This document shows positions 54,582-62,437 of a stretch of 64,000 nt of DNA, piece by piece (within the stretch, counting starts at the first letter, position 1; every line of letters begins with the position of its first letter). The stretch is from Agrobacterium tumefaciens (GTDB taxonomy: Bacteria; Pseudomonadota; Alphaproteobacteria; Rhizobiales; Rhizobiaceae), in assembly GCF_009649785.1 (NCBI RefSeq), contig NZ_WJOK01000021.1, positions 30,309-94,308 on the forward strand. Reading direction: 5' to 3'. Below the pieces are notes generated by a model that ran no database searches, had not been told where the DNA came from, and worked only from the letters and a program-made list of their open reading frames with translations. Both the position numbers and the translations under genes were made by a program.

Positions 54582-55694
54582 TCAGCCAAGAGCCGGGTAG
54601 TCGGTATAGCCTTCAGCCCCGCCACCATAGAAGGTCGGCTGGTTCGGCTCGTTCAGCGGCGCGTTGTCCTTGAGACGGCGCACCAGATCCGGGTTGGCGA
54701 TGAAGGCCTTGCCGAAGGCCACGGCATCAACCCTGCCGCTTTCCACCGCCTCGATGGCGCTCTCACGGTCGTAGCCATTGTTGGCGATCCACAGGCCCTT
54801 GCCGCCCGCATTGCGATAGGCGGCCTTGAAGGCTGCGTAATCGAAGGGCTTGTCGCCCTGCTTGAAGTCGCGCGGACCACCGGTCGCACCTTCAACAACA
54901 TGGATGAAGGCCAGATTGCGTTTGCCGAGTTCTTCCGCAACGTAATTATAGAGTGGCTGCGGGTCGGCCTCGAAAATGTCGTTGGCGGGTGTGACGGGTG
55001 ACAGGCGAATGCCGGTGCGGCCTGCGCCAATCTCTTCCGCAACCGCATCGACGACTTCGAGAAGGAAGCGGGCGCGGTTTTCGATCGAGCCGCCATATTC
55101 GTCGGTGCGCTGGTTGGTGCTGGATTTCAGGAACTGCTCGATCAGATAACCGTTGGCGGCATGGATTTCGACACCGTCGAAACCGGCCTCAAGTGCGGCG
55201 CGCGCGCCGGTCCGGTAATCTTCAAGGATAAGACCGATATCGTCGATGGTCAGTGCGCGGGGCTCGGAGGTTTCCGCAAACGCGCCGGTGCCGTCATCAT
55301 TGATGATATAGGTCTTGGACTTGGCGATAATCGCGGAAGGGGCGACCGGCTGTCCGCCATGCGGCTGGAGCGAGGTGTGGGAAATGCGTCCCACGTGCCA
55401 AATCTGCGCGACGATCTTGCCGCCGGCGACATGCACGCCATCCGTGATCTTTTTCCAGCCCTCAACCGCTTCCTTCTTGTAGAGGCCCGGAACATCCGCG
55501 TAACCCTGGCCTTGCTGGGAAATCGGCGTGCCTTCGGTCACGATCAGCCCGGCTGTTGCGCGCTGCTCGTAATAGGTGGCGTTGAGATTATTGGGAATTG
55601 CCCCCGGCGAGCGGTTGCGGGTGAGGGGAGCCATGACGATACGGTTGGCGAGAGCGATATCGCCGGCCTGTGCCGGTTCGAAAAGACTTGTCAT
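54582..55694 (-). CDS. nerA: Old-yellow-enzyme ene-reductase (NerA/NemA type)
   Basis: 370-residue FMN enzyme of the OYE family that reduces activated alkenes and nitrate esters. It looks very close to glycerol trinitrate reductase NerA of Agrobacterium radiobacter (from memory of the family). Visible: IVMAPLTRNRS, the H-x-x-N ligand pair in EIHAANGYLIEQFL, TDEYGGSIENRARF, and the FMN-phosphate loop near VDAVAFGKAFIANPDLV. The physiological substrate is probably quinones or electrophiles. It lies downstream of an ArsR gene on the same strand. Confidence 0.92.
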   Translation of the reverse strand: MTSLFEPAQAGDIALANRIVMAPLTRNRSPGAIPNNLNATYYEQRATAGLIVTEGTPISQQGQGYADVPGLYKKEAVEGWKKITDGVHVAGGKIVAQIWHVGRISHTSLQPHGGQPVAPSAIIAKSKTYIINDDGTGAFAETSEPRALTIDDIGLILEDYRTGARAALEAGFDGVEIHAANGYLIEQFLKSSTNQRTDEYGGSIENRARFLLEVVDAVAEEIGAGRTGIRLSPVTPANDIFEADPQPLYNYVAEELGKRNLAFIHVVEGATGGPRDFKQGDKPFDYAAFKAAYRNAGGKGLWIANNGYDRESAIEAVESGRVDAVAFGKAFIANPDLVRRLKDNAPLNEPNQPTFYGGGAEGYTDYPALG

Positions 55695-55821
55695 GCGACT
55701 TCACTTTCTGGTCGGTTGGCGAAATTGCGCGGCTGGCGCGCTTTCCTAATGTATGGGCATAGGAGAGAAAACCGCCTTGCAGTTTCCGGTCCGACGCCCC
55801 GGTCTTATAAGCTTGGGAGGC

Positions 55822-56112
55822 TCAAAGATTGGCTTGCAGATAATTGCGGAAGGCGTCGATGGTTTCCTCGTTGCGTTCGAAAAACACCCATTGCCCAACT
55901 TTCTTTGACCTTATCAGGCCAGCTGCCTGCAAAACCGCCAGATGTGAGGAGACCGTCGATTGCGACAGGCCGCTGATCTGGAACTGATTGGCGCATACGC
56001 CCATGCTGAGCGGATGGTCCTGACAGAAGTGACTTTCAGGGCTCTTCAGCCACTCGAGGAACTTCAGCCTTGCGGGGTGTGAAAGGGCTTTGAGGATTTC
56101 CTCCGGGTTCAT
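55822..56112 (-). CDS. ArsR-family helix-turn-helix regulator
   Basis: 96 residues from ATG 56112 (MNPEEILKALSHPARLKFLEWL). The recognition helix is ISGLSQSTVSSHLAVLQAAGLI and the wing is KVGQWVFFERN. Two cysteines (FCQDH, GVCANQ) could sense metals or redox but do not form the ArsR CxC motif. An ATG at 56136 would place the start on the operator and has no ribosome site. It may regulate nerA and itself. In related genomes an ArsR gene sits at this same position beside the AbcR sRNAs. Confidence 0.85.
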   Translation of the reverse strand: MNPEEILKALSHPARLKFLEWLKSPESHFCQDHPLSMGVCANQFQISGLSQSTVSSHLAVLQAAGLIRSKKVGQWVFFERNEETIDAFRNYLQANL

Positions 56113-56138
56113 CTGCGTTTCTCTAATATCTGACATGT

Positions 56139-56154
56139 TCGATATTTATATCGA
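56139..56154. promoter_or_regulatory. Operator-like dyad TCGATAT-TT-ATATCGA
   Basis: A perfect 7-bp inverted repeat 26 bases upstream of the preferred ArsR start, with a degenerate second copy adjacent (TATCGA...TCCGATA). The shape and place fit ArsR autorepression. Confidence 0.55.
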
Positions 56155-56215
56155 TATTTTCCGATATACAATTCACGTCTCTGTGAGGTAGTCACCCGGG
56201 CCGAGAACGGCGCGC

Positions 56216-56313
56216 AAAAAAATGGCCGCCGGATTTCTCCGCGGCCAATGAGTTTGAAGGTTAAAACCTCCAGAGGGGAACAGCTGTCGCGTGCATAGGC
56301 AGGCGTGACAGCT
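56216..56313 (-). ncRNA. abcR2: Small regulatory RNA AbcR2
   Basis: Second of two tandem Hfq-type sRNAs, read on the minus strand. The promoter is TTGTTT (56343-56348) - 17 bases - CATATT (56320-56325), predicting a start near 56313. The transcript contains CAGCTGTTCCCCTCTGGAGG, the anti-ribosome-site seed shared with AbcR1, and ends in a GGCCGC/GCGGCC stem plus T7 near 56216, giving ~98 nt. AbcR RNAs repress ABC-transporter mRNAs by binding their ribosome sites. Assignment of the names 1 and 2 rests on order. Confidence 0.83.
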
Positions 56314-56338
56314 GATTGAAATATGGGAGTGGCAAGAA

Positions 56339-56355
56339 TGCAAAACAAGGTTGCA
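56339..56355. promoter_or_regulatory. LysR-type dyad TGCAA-N7-TTGCA on abcR2 promoter
   Basis: Inverted repeat overlapping the -35 box of abcR2 (56343-56348). LsrB/VtlR, encoded next door, is known in relatives to activate an abcR gene, so this is a candidate site. Confidence 0.4.
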
Positions 56356-56396
56356 TCATGCGATATTTCGCCAAATTGGAGAAAATTCTTGCGGGT

Positions 56397-56513
56397 AAAA
56401 AAAGAGGGCCGCCGGATAAATCCAGGGCCCTTTAAGTGTGAAGGTCAAAAACCTCCAGAGGGGAACAGCTGATGCGGTGGAACTGGGAGGAAAAGCCACC
56501 GTGTGCATCAACT
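56397..56513 (-). ncRNA. abcR1: Small regulatory RNA AbcR1
   Basis: First of the tandem pair, minus strand. Promoter TTGTTT (56543-56548) - 17 bases - CATATC (56520-56525), predicted start A at 56513. The RNA of ~117 nt has a first loop with CTTTTCCTCCCAG and a second with GTTCCCCTCTGGAGG, both anti-ribosome-site sequences. It ends with a GGGCC...GGCCC stem and seven T. The predicted starts of the two sRNAs are exactly 200 bases apart. In Agrobacterium AbcR1 silences GABA and other uptake systems. Confidence 0.85.
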
Positions 56514-56528
56514 GAGAGCGATATGGTG

Positions 56529-56562
56529 CTTTTTTGTGCACGAAACAACTCTTTTTTGTGCA
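56529..56562. repeat. 12-base direct repeats with 22-base period in abcR1 promoter
   Basis: CTTTTTTGTGCA occurs at 56529-56540 and again at 56551-56562, in the spacer and just upstream of the -35 box. A 22-base step is two helical turns, so two proteins could bind on the same face. Confidence 0.45.
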
Positions 56563-56710
56563 GGTCAGGCATGCGTGCGATGCAGGTCTGGATATTTCCG
56601 GTATAATTTATGTGCAAAGCTGAAGCGCGGCGCGTCTGGCGCGCCGCCATCTTGGGAAGGCCAACTCCATGAATTAGTATGATATTTTGTGGCGCTGGCC
56701 TATTTAAACG

Positions 56711-57613
56711 TCAGAAGTTCCAGTTCCGTGCCTTGGCAACGACGAAGTCGCGGAAGGCTTTCAGTTTTGCAGCGTTTTTCATCTCGTCCGGGTAACAGAA
56801 GTAGGTGTCGAACGAGGGAATATCGGCGGCAAGCGACAACTGAATCAATCCCGGATCGCGCCCGACGATGTAATCCGGCAAACAGGCGATACCTATTCCC
56901 AGCAGGCAGGCGCGCTTGATCGAGGTCTGGCTGTTGATCTGAAGATGCGGAATGCGGGTGTTGTCCGACGAGCGTCCCGCATTTTCCAGCCAGTTGACAT
57001 CAAGCAGATAGTTGGGTGCCGGTTCGCCGAAGGAGATGATGCGGTGGTTGTCTAGATCCTCGATCGACTGCGGCTCGCCGTGGCGGTTGATGTAGGACGG
57101 CGCCGCATAGACGTGCATGTGCACCGTGAACAGCTTGCGCTGGATAAGGTCGGACTGTTGCGGCTGGCGCAGGCGGATGGCACAATCGGCGTGGCGCATG
57201 TTCACATCCAGCTCCTCATTGTCGAGGATGAGCTGGATCGACATTTCCGGATAGAGCTGCAGGAATTCCTGCACCTTGTCCGTCAGCCAGCCCTGGCCGA
57301 GACCAACAGTCGTCGTCACGCGCAGCTTGCCGCTCGGCTTCTCCGTCGTTTCGGTAAGTTGCATCTTGACGGTTTCGAGCTTCAGCAACACGTCGTGGGC
57401 GGTGCGATACAGCAGTTCGCCCTGCTCGGTGAGGATAAGACCTCTGGCGTGGCGGTGAAACAGCTTCACGCCAACATCCTGTTCCAGCGCGCTGACCTGG
57501 CGGCTGATGGCCGACTGGGACAAATGCAGCTTGTCGGCAGCGTGGGTGAAAGACCCCGCTTCGGCTGCGGCATGAAAAATGCGCAGTTTATCCCAGTCCA
57601 ATGGCATTGCCAT
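56711..57613 (-). CDS. lsrB: LysR-family regulator LsrB/VtlR
   Basis: 300 residues. HTH: WDKLRIFHAAAEAGSFTHAADKLHLSQSAISRQVSALEQDVGVKLFHR. The effector domain starts at ~90 and contains cysteines (HADCAIRLRQ; RACLLGIGIACLPDYI); the Sinorhizobium homologue is redox-sensitive. The trxB-lsrB-abcR order identifies it as LsrB (VtlR in Brucella), which controls stress response, LPS and abcR expression. It follows trxB by 18 bases. ATG 57613 has AGGA at good spacing; ATG 57607 is an alternative. Confidence 0.93.
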   Translation of the reverse strand: MAMPLDWDKLRIFHAAAEAGSFTHAADKLHLSQSAISRQVSALEQDVGVKLFHRHARGLILTEQGELLYRTAHDVLLKLETVKMQLTETTEKPSGKLRVTTTVGLGQGWLTDKVQEFLQLYPEMSIQLILDNEELDVNMRHADCAIRLRQPQQSDLIQRKLFTVHMHVYAAPSYINRHGEPQSIEDLDNHRIISFGEPAPNYLLDVNWLENAGRSSDNTRIPHLQINSQTSIKRACLLGIGIACLPDYIVGRDPGLIQLSLAADIPSFDTYFCYPDEMKNAAKLKAFRDFVVAKARNWNF

Positions 57614-57631
57614 GCCTATCCTGCCTTTCGG

Positions 57632-58606
57632 TTATTCGGCTGCTACCGCAAGCGGCTGCTGCGCGGTGAGGTACCGTTCTGCTTCAAGGGCGGCCATACA
57701 GCCCATACCGGCGGCGGTGATGGCCTGACGGTATATGTCGTCGGTAACGTCGCCGGCGGCGAAAATACCTTCCACGTCGGTAGCGGTGGAATCGGGCGCG
57801 GTCCACATGTAGCCATTGTCCTTGAGCTTCACCTTGCCCTTGAACAGTTCGACGGCCGGCGCGTGGCCGATGGCGACGAAGACGCCGTCGATGGGCGTAT
57901 CGCTGATCACACCGGTCTTGGTGTCACGCAGTCGCACACCCGAAACAGAGGGTGGCATTGGTGGCTTGGCGGGAGCGCCGGTGATTTCGGCGATTTCCGT
58001 GTTCCACAGGATCTTGACGTTTTCCTTGGCGAAGAGCCGTTCCTGAAGGATTTTCTCCGAGCGGAAACTGTCGCGGCGGTGCACGACGGTTACGGACTTG
58101 GCGATATGGGCGAGATAGAGCGCTTCCTCCACGGCAGAGTTGCCGCCGCCGACCACGATCACATCCTTGTTGCGATAGAAGAAACCGTCGCAGGTGGCGC
58201 AGGCGGAAACGCCAAAGCCCTGAAAGTGCTGCTCACTCTCGATGCCGAGCCACTTGGCCTTTGCGCCTGTTGCGATGATCAGCGTGTCGGCGGTCCAGAC
58301 CTGACCGGAATCGGTCTTGACCACGAAGGGGCGCGTGTTGGTTTCGACTTCGGTCACGAGGTCGCTGACGATTTCCGCACCCACATGCGTCGCCTGCTTC
58401 AGCATCTGGTCCATCAGCCAGGGGCCCTGGATCGGATCGGCAAAGCCCGGATAGTTTTCGACATCGGTGGTGATCATCAGCTGGCCACCCTGTTCCATGC
58501 CGGCAATCAGCACGGGTTTCAGCATTGCGCGGGCCGCGTAGATCGCCGCGGTATAACCGGCGGGACCAGAGCCAATGATCAATACCTTGGTATGGCGGGC
58601 AGACAT
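57632..58606 (-). CDS. trxB: Thioredoxin-disulfide reductase
   Basis: FAD/NADPH enzyme that reduces thioredoxin. 324 residues. FAD motif VLIIGSGPAGYTAAIYAAR, redox-active C136-A-T-C139 (SACATCDGFFYR), NADPH motif VVGGGNSAVEEALYL, and second FAD motif GIFAAGDVTD. Probably co-transcribed with lsrB, so a redox-responsive regulator is made together with the enzyme that sets thiol state. Confidence 0.97.
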   Translation of the reverse strand: MSARHTKVLIIGSGPAGYTAAIYAARAMLKPVLIAGMEQGGQLMITTDVENYPGFADPIQGPWLMDQMLKQATHVGAEIVSDLVTEVETNTRPFVVKTDSGQVWTADTLIIATGAKAKWLGIESEQHFQGFGVSACATCDGFFYRNKDVIVVGGGNSAVEEALYLAHIAKSVTVVHRRDSFRSEKILQERLFAKENVKILWNTEIAEITGAPAKPPMPPSVSGVRLRDTKTGVISDTPIDGVFVAIGHAPAVELFKGKVKLKDNGYMWTAPDSTATDVEGIFAAGDVTDDIYRQAITAAGMGCMAALEAERYLTAQQPLAVAAE

Positions 58607-58860
58607 GGAAACAATCCTTTTTAAAGTAGCGGGGCCTTTCGGCAGCAGAACATTCCAGCCGAAGCACGGTGGACAGGCCGCAACCCCTTCGTTGCCCGGT
58701 ATTTAAGGTTGTCTAGTGCCTTTATTCAAGGGCAGCCTTGCGTTACCAACAAGGCAGTTGTGGATGCGCGCGCAATTTTGTGACCGGCCGGCGGCATATT
58801 GTTGCGAATCCTGCGCCTGGTAGTACAAGGAAGTTCTCCGGCTTAACGAGGAACCTCTCC

Positions 58861-59328
58861 GTGACCAGCGTCGAACTCGATGCCATCGATCTGAAAATCC
58901 TGCGCGAATTGCAGCGCGACGGGCGCATGACCAACGTGGAGCTGGCCGAACGGGTCGGTATTTCCGCGCCGCCGTGCCTCAGGCGCGTCCGCAAGCTGGA
59001 AGAAGCCGACGTGATCGAGGGTTATCACGCCATGTTGAACGCGCCGAAGCTCGGTTTCGATCTGGTTGCCTTCTGCATGGTCGGCCTCAAGCGCCAGTCG
59101 GACAGCAATCTGAAAGCCTTTGCAGCGGCGACGGCCGGATGGTCGCTGGTGCGCCAGGCCTGGATGGTATCCGGCGAAAGTGATTTCCTTCTGCATTGCA
59201 TCGCCAGAAACCTGACCGAGTTTCAGGATTTCGTCATCGAGGTTCTGACAGCGGACGAAAACGTCGACACCGTGCGCACCATGCTCACCATCCGTCAGGT
59301 CAAGCGCGTCGGTCTGGTGGAAATCTGA
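58861..59328 (+). CDS. lrp: Lrp/AsnC-family regulator
   Basis: 155 residues from a GTG at 58861 with GAGG nine bases upstream. HTH at ~5-60 (LDAIDLKILRELQRDGRMTNVELAERVGISAPPCLRRVRKLEEADVI) and RAM ligand domain after. Likely leucine-responsive global regulator; the divergent trxB and this lrp flank a shared promoter region. The same gene order is known in Sinorhizobium. Confidence 0.9.
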   Translation: MTSVELDAIDLKILRELQRDGRMTNVELAERVGISAPPCLRRVRKLEEADVIEGYHAMLNAPKLGFDLVAFCMVGLKRQSDSNLKAFAAATAGWSLVRQAWMVSGESDFLLHCIARNLTEFQDFVIEVLTADENVDTVRTMLTIRQVKRVGLVEI

Positions 59329-59359
59329 TCGGCGGACCTTTGAGTGATTGCGCCGGCGC

Positions 59360-60415
59360 TTACCCGCGCCGCAACGCGTCATAGATCGTGCCGAGACTGG
59401 TCGCCTCTTTTTCCAGCGGAAATGCAGTACGCACATGCGCAAGTCCGGCACGGGCATGGTCACTGGCGAGAGCAGGATCGGCAAGATAGGTTTTAATGGC
59501 ATCCCGCAGGGACGCGTAGTCGCCGGCCTCAACGACCATGCCGGTCTCGCCCTTGACGATCATTTCCTCATAGGCGCCGGCATTGCTGGCAACGACAGCC
59601 GTCTCGGACGCCATGGCTTCCAGTGGTGTCAGGCCAAAGCCCTCGTTGCGTGACGGTGCGACATAGAGGGTTAGCCGCCGATACCAGGGCTTGATGTCGT
59701 CCACCTCGCCCTGAAACGCGATGCGGTCCGCAAGACCGGCTGCTGCGACATCGGCCACGAGCTTGTCGGCGAAGGCCTTGTGCTCTGCGGTCACGCGGCC
59801 GGAGATGACGGCCGTCCATTCGGGATAGTCGGGCAGAAGTTCGATCATGGCGCGCACGAAAAGGTCTGTTCCCTTCTGGTGGCGCACCCGTCCGAAACAT
59901 CCGATGAGAAATTGCCCCGGCAGGCCGGTCGAAGCGATCGTATCCTCCGAGCCGGTTGCGGGATGAAACAGCTCGGTATCGACGCCATGCATGACGACGC
60001 TGTGTGGTACTTCCAAAAACGAGCCTGAGCGGCCGCTTGTCGCGACGACCGCATCCATTTTTGAAATCAGAAAGCGGGTATAGGCGGAATGTCGCCTTTG
60101 CGCCGCCGAGGTGAACATCAGCTTCACCTTCATGCGCAGCACGTCACGCATGAGAATGCCCGGCAACATTTCGAGATTGCGGCGGGCGTGCCATATGCGC
60201 GGACCGCTGAGCGGGCCGTTTTGCCAGAGCCGCCACAGATCACGGAAGCGAACATGTGGCAGATGCTGCGGCAGGCCCGGGCCGATGACGCCCACTTTCT
60301 GACCCAGCCGGTTTTGTACCGGAATAAGCTGCACGATGGTGGAGGTAACGCCGGAGAGCCTGCGCTTGAAGTTCGGCGCAAGCACCTGCACATCTTTCAG
60401 ACTGGCGTGGGACAA
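59360..60415 (-). CDS. lpsB: Family 4 glycosyltransferase LpsB (LPS core)
   Basis: 351-residue GT-B enzyme. N-terminal VLAPNFKRRLSGVTSTIVQLIPVQ, central HGVDTELFHP, the donor-site LIGCFGRVRHQKGTDLFV, and E-x7-E region APSRNEGFGLTPLEAMASE. It matches LpsB of Rhizobium/Sinorhizobium, a core mannosyl/glucosyltransferase of broad donor use. It lies downstream of greA on the same strand, as in Sinorhizobium; the lpsC, lpsD and lpsE genes that accompany it there are not present. Confidence 0.92.
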   Translation of the reverse strand: MSHASLKDVQVLAPNFKRRLSGVTSTIVQLIPVQNRLGQKVGVIGPGLPQHLPHVRFRDLWRLWQNGPLSGPRIWHARRNLEMLPGILMRDVLRMKVKLMFTSAAQRRHSAYTRFLISKMDAVVATSGRSGSFLEVPHSVVMHGVDTELFHPATGSEDTIASTGLPGQFLIGCFGRVRHQKGTDLFVRAMIELLPDYPEWTAVISGRVTAEHKAFADKLVADVAAAGLADRIAFQGEVDDIKPWYRRLTLYVAPSRNEGFGLTPLEAMASETAVVASNAGAYEEMIVKGETGMVVEAGDYASLRDAIKTYLADPALASDHARAGLAHVRTAFPLEKEATSLGTIYDALRRG

Positions 60416-60466
60416 GATGGGCTTCCGTCTTTGCGGCTAAGGCAGGATGTTCAGTTCAGGATATCA

Positions 60467-60495
60467 ATGCAATGCGCCCGAGGGGCGCATTGCAT
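60467..60495. terminator. Hairpin between greA and lpsB
   Basis: ATGCAATGCGCCC (60467-60479) pairs perfectly with GGGCGCATTGCAT (60483-60495), a 13-bp stem with a 3-base loop. No T-run follows on the minus strand, so it may attenuate and not fully stop transcription into lpsB. Confidence 0.6.
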
Positions 60496-60506
60496 GAAAG
60501 GGCAGA

Positions 60507-60983
60507 TCAGCCCCACTGTACGGCGAGAATCTCGTAACCCTTGGCGCCGCCCGGTGCGTTGACTTCGATGCTGTCACCGACTTCCTTGCCGATGAGGGCG
60601 CGGGCGATGGGCGAGGAAATGGAAATGCGTCCAGCCTTCACATCGGCTTCCTGGTCGCCAACGATCTGATAGATTCTCTCCTCGTCGCTATCCTCGTCGA
60701 TAAGCTTGACGGTGGCGCCGAACTTGATCTTGGAACCGGACATCTTGGAAAGGTCGATGACTTCCGCGCGTGCGGTCAAGTCTTCGAGTTCAGTGATGCG
60801 GCCTTCGTTATGGCTCTGGGCTTCCTTGGCAGCGTGGTATTCGGCATTTTCCGAAAGGTCGCCATGGGCGCGCGCCTCCGCAATTGCCTCGATGATACGG
60901 GGGCGCTCCTCCTGCTGGCGAAAGCGCAGCTCCTCCTGCAGCTTGATGAATCCACCGTGCGTCATCGGTACTTTTTCTACCAT
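60507..60983 (-). CDS. greA: Transcription elongation factor GreA
   Basis: Rescues backtracked RNA polymerase by stimulating transcript cleavage. 158 residues: N-terminal coiled coil with the acidic tip [20 protein letters not shown], then the C-terminal FKBP-like domain ([27 protein letters not shown]). Divergent from the radical-SAM gene with 221 bases between starts. Confidence 0.97.
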   Translation of the reverse strand: MVEKVPMTHGGFIKLQEELRFRQQEERPRIIEAIAEARAHGDLSENAEYHAAKEAQSHNEGRITELEDLTARAEVIDLSKMSGSKIKFGATVKLIDEDSDEERIYQIVGDQEADVKAGRISISSPIARALIGKEVGDSIEVNAPGGAKGYEILAVQWG

Positions 60984-61167
60984 TTTTTTATCCTTCGCAG
61001 TCCTGTCGCTTTACTTGCAGACACAAAAAGAAACAGGTTCCGGAGGGGAACTCCGGAACCATGCCAAAATCATAACTAAGCCGACTATATCAGAAGACGA
61101 CAACGAAATGCCAGCAAATTTGAGACGGGCATTTTCTTGCATTCGTTCAGGGCTTTAACAGATGAGA

Positions 61168-61198
61168 TTGACATTTTCCAATAGAACATATAGTGAAC
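61168..61198 (+). promoter_or_regulatory. Promoter with LexA (SOS) box for radical-SAM/UdgX operon
   Basis: TTGACA (61168-61173) is a consensus -35. GAAC-N7-GAAC (61184-61187 and 61195-61198) is the exact alphaproteobacterial LexA direct repeat (reverse complement of GTTC-N7-GTTC). It covers the likely -10 (TATAGT 61189-61194), so LexA binding would block the promoter. Confidence 0.85.
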
Positions 61199-61204
61199 AT
61201 AACC

Positions 61205-62437
61205 ATGAAGAAGTCAATCAGGCAACGGCTAGCCATTCTTTCCGATGCGGCCAAATACGATGCGTCCTGTGCCTCCAGCGGCACGACGAAACGCAGCTCT
61301 GCTGCATCCGGCGGACTTGGCTCCACGGAGGGGTCGGGCATATGCCATGCCTATGCGCCGGACGGGCGCTGCATTTCGCTCCTGAAGATTTTGCTCACCA
61401 ATTTCTGTATCTATGATTGCGCCTATTGCATCAATCGTTCTTCGAGCAATGTCGAGCGGGCGCGGTTTACTGCCGAGGAGGTGGTGTGGCTGACGCTGGA
61501 GTTCTATCGGCGCAACTATATCGAGGGGCTGTTTCTCTCTTCCGGCATTATCCGCTCTTCCGATCATACGATGGAAGAGATGGTGCGGGTGGCGCGGGAA
61601 CTGCGCGTCACGCATGGCTTTCGCGGCTACATACATCTGAAATCCATTCCCGAAGCATCGCCAAAGCTTATTGAGGAAGCGGGGCTTTACGCCGACCGGC
61701 TGTCGATCAACATCGAATTGCCGACTGATAGCGGCGTCAGCCGTTTTGCGCCGGAAAAGCAGCCCGCTAATATTCGCCGCTCGATGGCTGATATCCGCCT
61801 GAAGATCGAGGAGGCGGGGGAGCCGACTGTCAGGACGCGAAAGACCAAACGTTTTGCGCCTGCCGGACAGAGCACGCAGATGATCGTTGGGGCGGATGGG
61901 GCTGATGACAGCACCATTCTGTCCACCAGCGCCCGGCTTTATGGCAGCTATGGTTTGCGGCGCGTCTATTATTCGGCTTTCAGCCCCATTCCGGATTCGT
62001 CGAAGAACCTGCCGCTCATCAAGCCGCCTTTGATGCGGGAACACAGGCTTTATCAGGCCGACTGGCTTTATCGTTTTTATGGGTTCGACATTGGTGAAAT
62101 AACCGCGATCGGCGGTAACGGAATGCTCGATCTAGATATAGATCCAAAGCTTGCCTGGGCGCTGAAAAATCGCGACCGTTTTCCAGTGGACGTGAACGTG
62201 GCGGATCGCGAAATATTGCTGCGCGTGCCCGGCTTCGGTACCAAGACGGTCGCCTCGATCCTGTCTTCACGCCGGTTTCGCCGATTGCGGCTGGAGGATA
62301 TCGCCCGCTTCGGCGTTTCCCTGAAAAAGGTGAAGGCCTTCATCGTTGCCGACGGCTGGACGCCGGGCAAGCTGACCGAACGGCCGGATTTGCGAGCGAT
62401 GTTTGCTCCGCAGCCCGAACAATTATCGCTGCTGTGA
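61205..62437 (+). CDS. Radical-SAM putative DNA modification/repair protein
   Basis: 410 residues. Radical SAM cluster C68-x3-C72-x2-C75 (CIYDCAYC). Conserved downstream blocks include GLFLSSGIIRSSDHTMEEMV, FRGYIHLKSIP and YYSAFSPIP. A helix-hairpin-helix DNA-binding motif is near the C-terminus (LLRVPGFGTKTVASILSSRRFRRLRLED). It matches the family always linked to a uracil-DNA-glycosylase-like gene (TIGR03916 type). The SOS box overlaps an earlier GTG (61193), which supports the ATG at 61205. The reaction is not known. Its stop overlaps the next start by one base. Confidence 0.87.
   Translation: MKKSIRQRLAILSDAAKYDASCASSGTTKRSSAASGGLGSTEGSGICHAYAPDGRCISLLKILLTNFCIYDCAYCINRSSSNVERARFTAEEVVWLTLEFYRRNYIEGLFLSSGIIRSSDHTMEEMVRVARELRVTHGFRGYIHLKSIPEASPKLIEEAGLYADRLSINIELPTDSGVSRFAPEKQPANIRRSMADIRLKIEEAGEPTVRTRKTKRFAPAGQSTQMIVGADGADDSTILSTSARLYGSYGLRRVYYSAFSPIPDSSKNLPLIKPPLMREHRLYQADWLYRFYGFDIGEITAIGGNGMLDLDIDPKLAWALKNRDRFPVDVNVADREILLRVPGFGTKTVASILSSRRFRRLRLEDIARFGVSLKKVKAFIVADGWTPGKLTERPDLRAMFAPQPEQLSLL

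Noticed and set aside
56216..56513. Possible CRISPR-like repeat pair
   Set aside because: Two copies only, of unequal flanks; each has a promoter and terminator, which identifies them as AbcR sRNAs.
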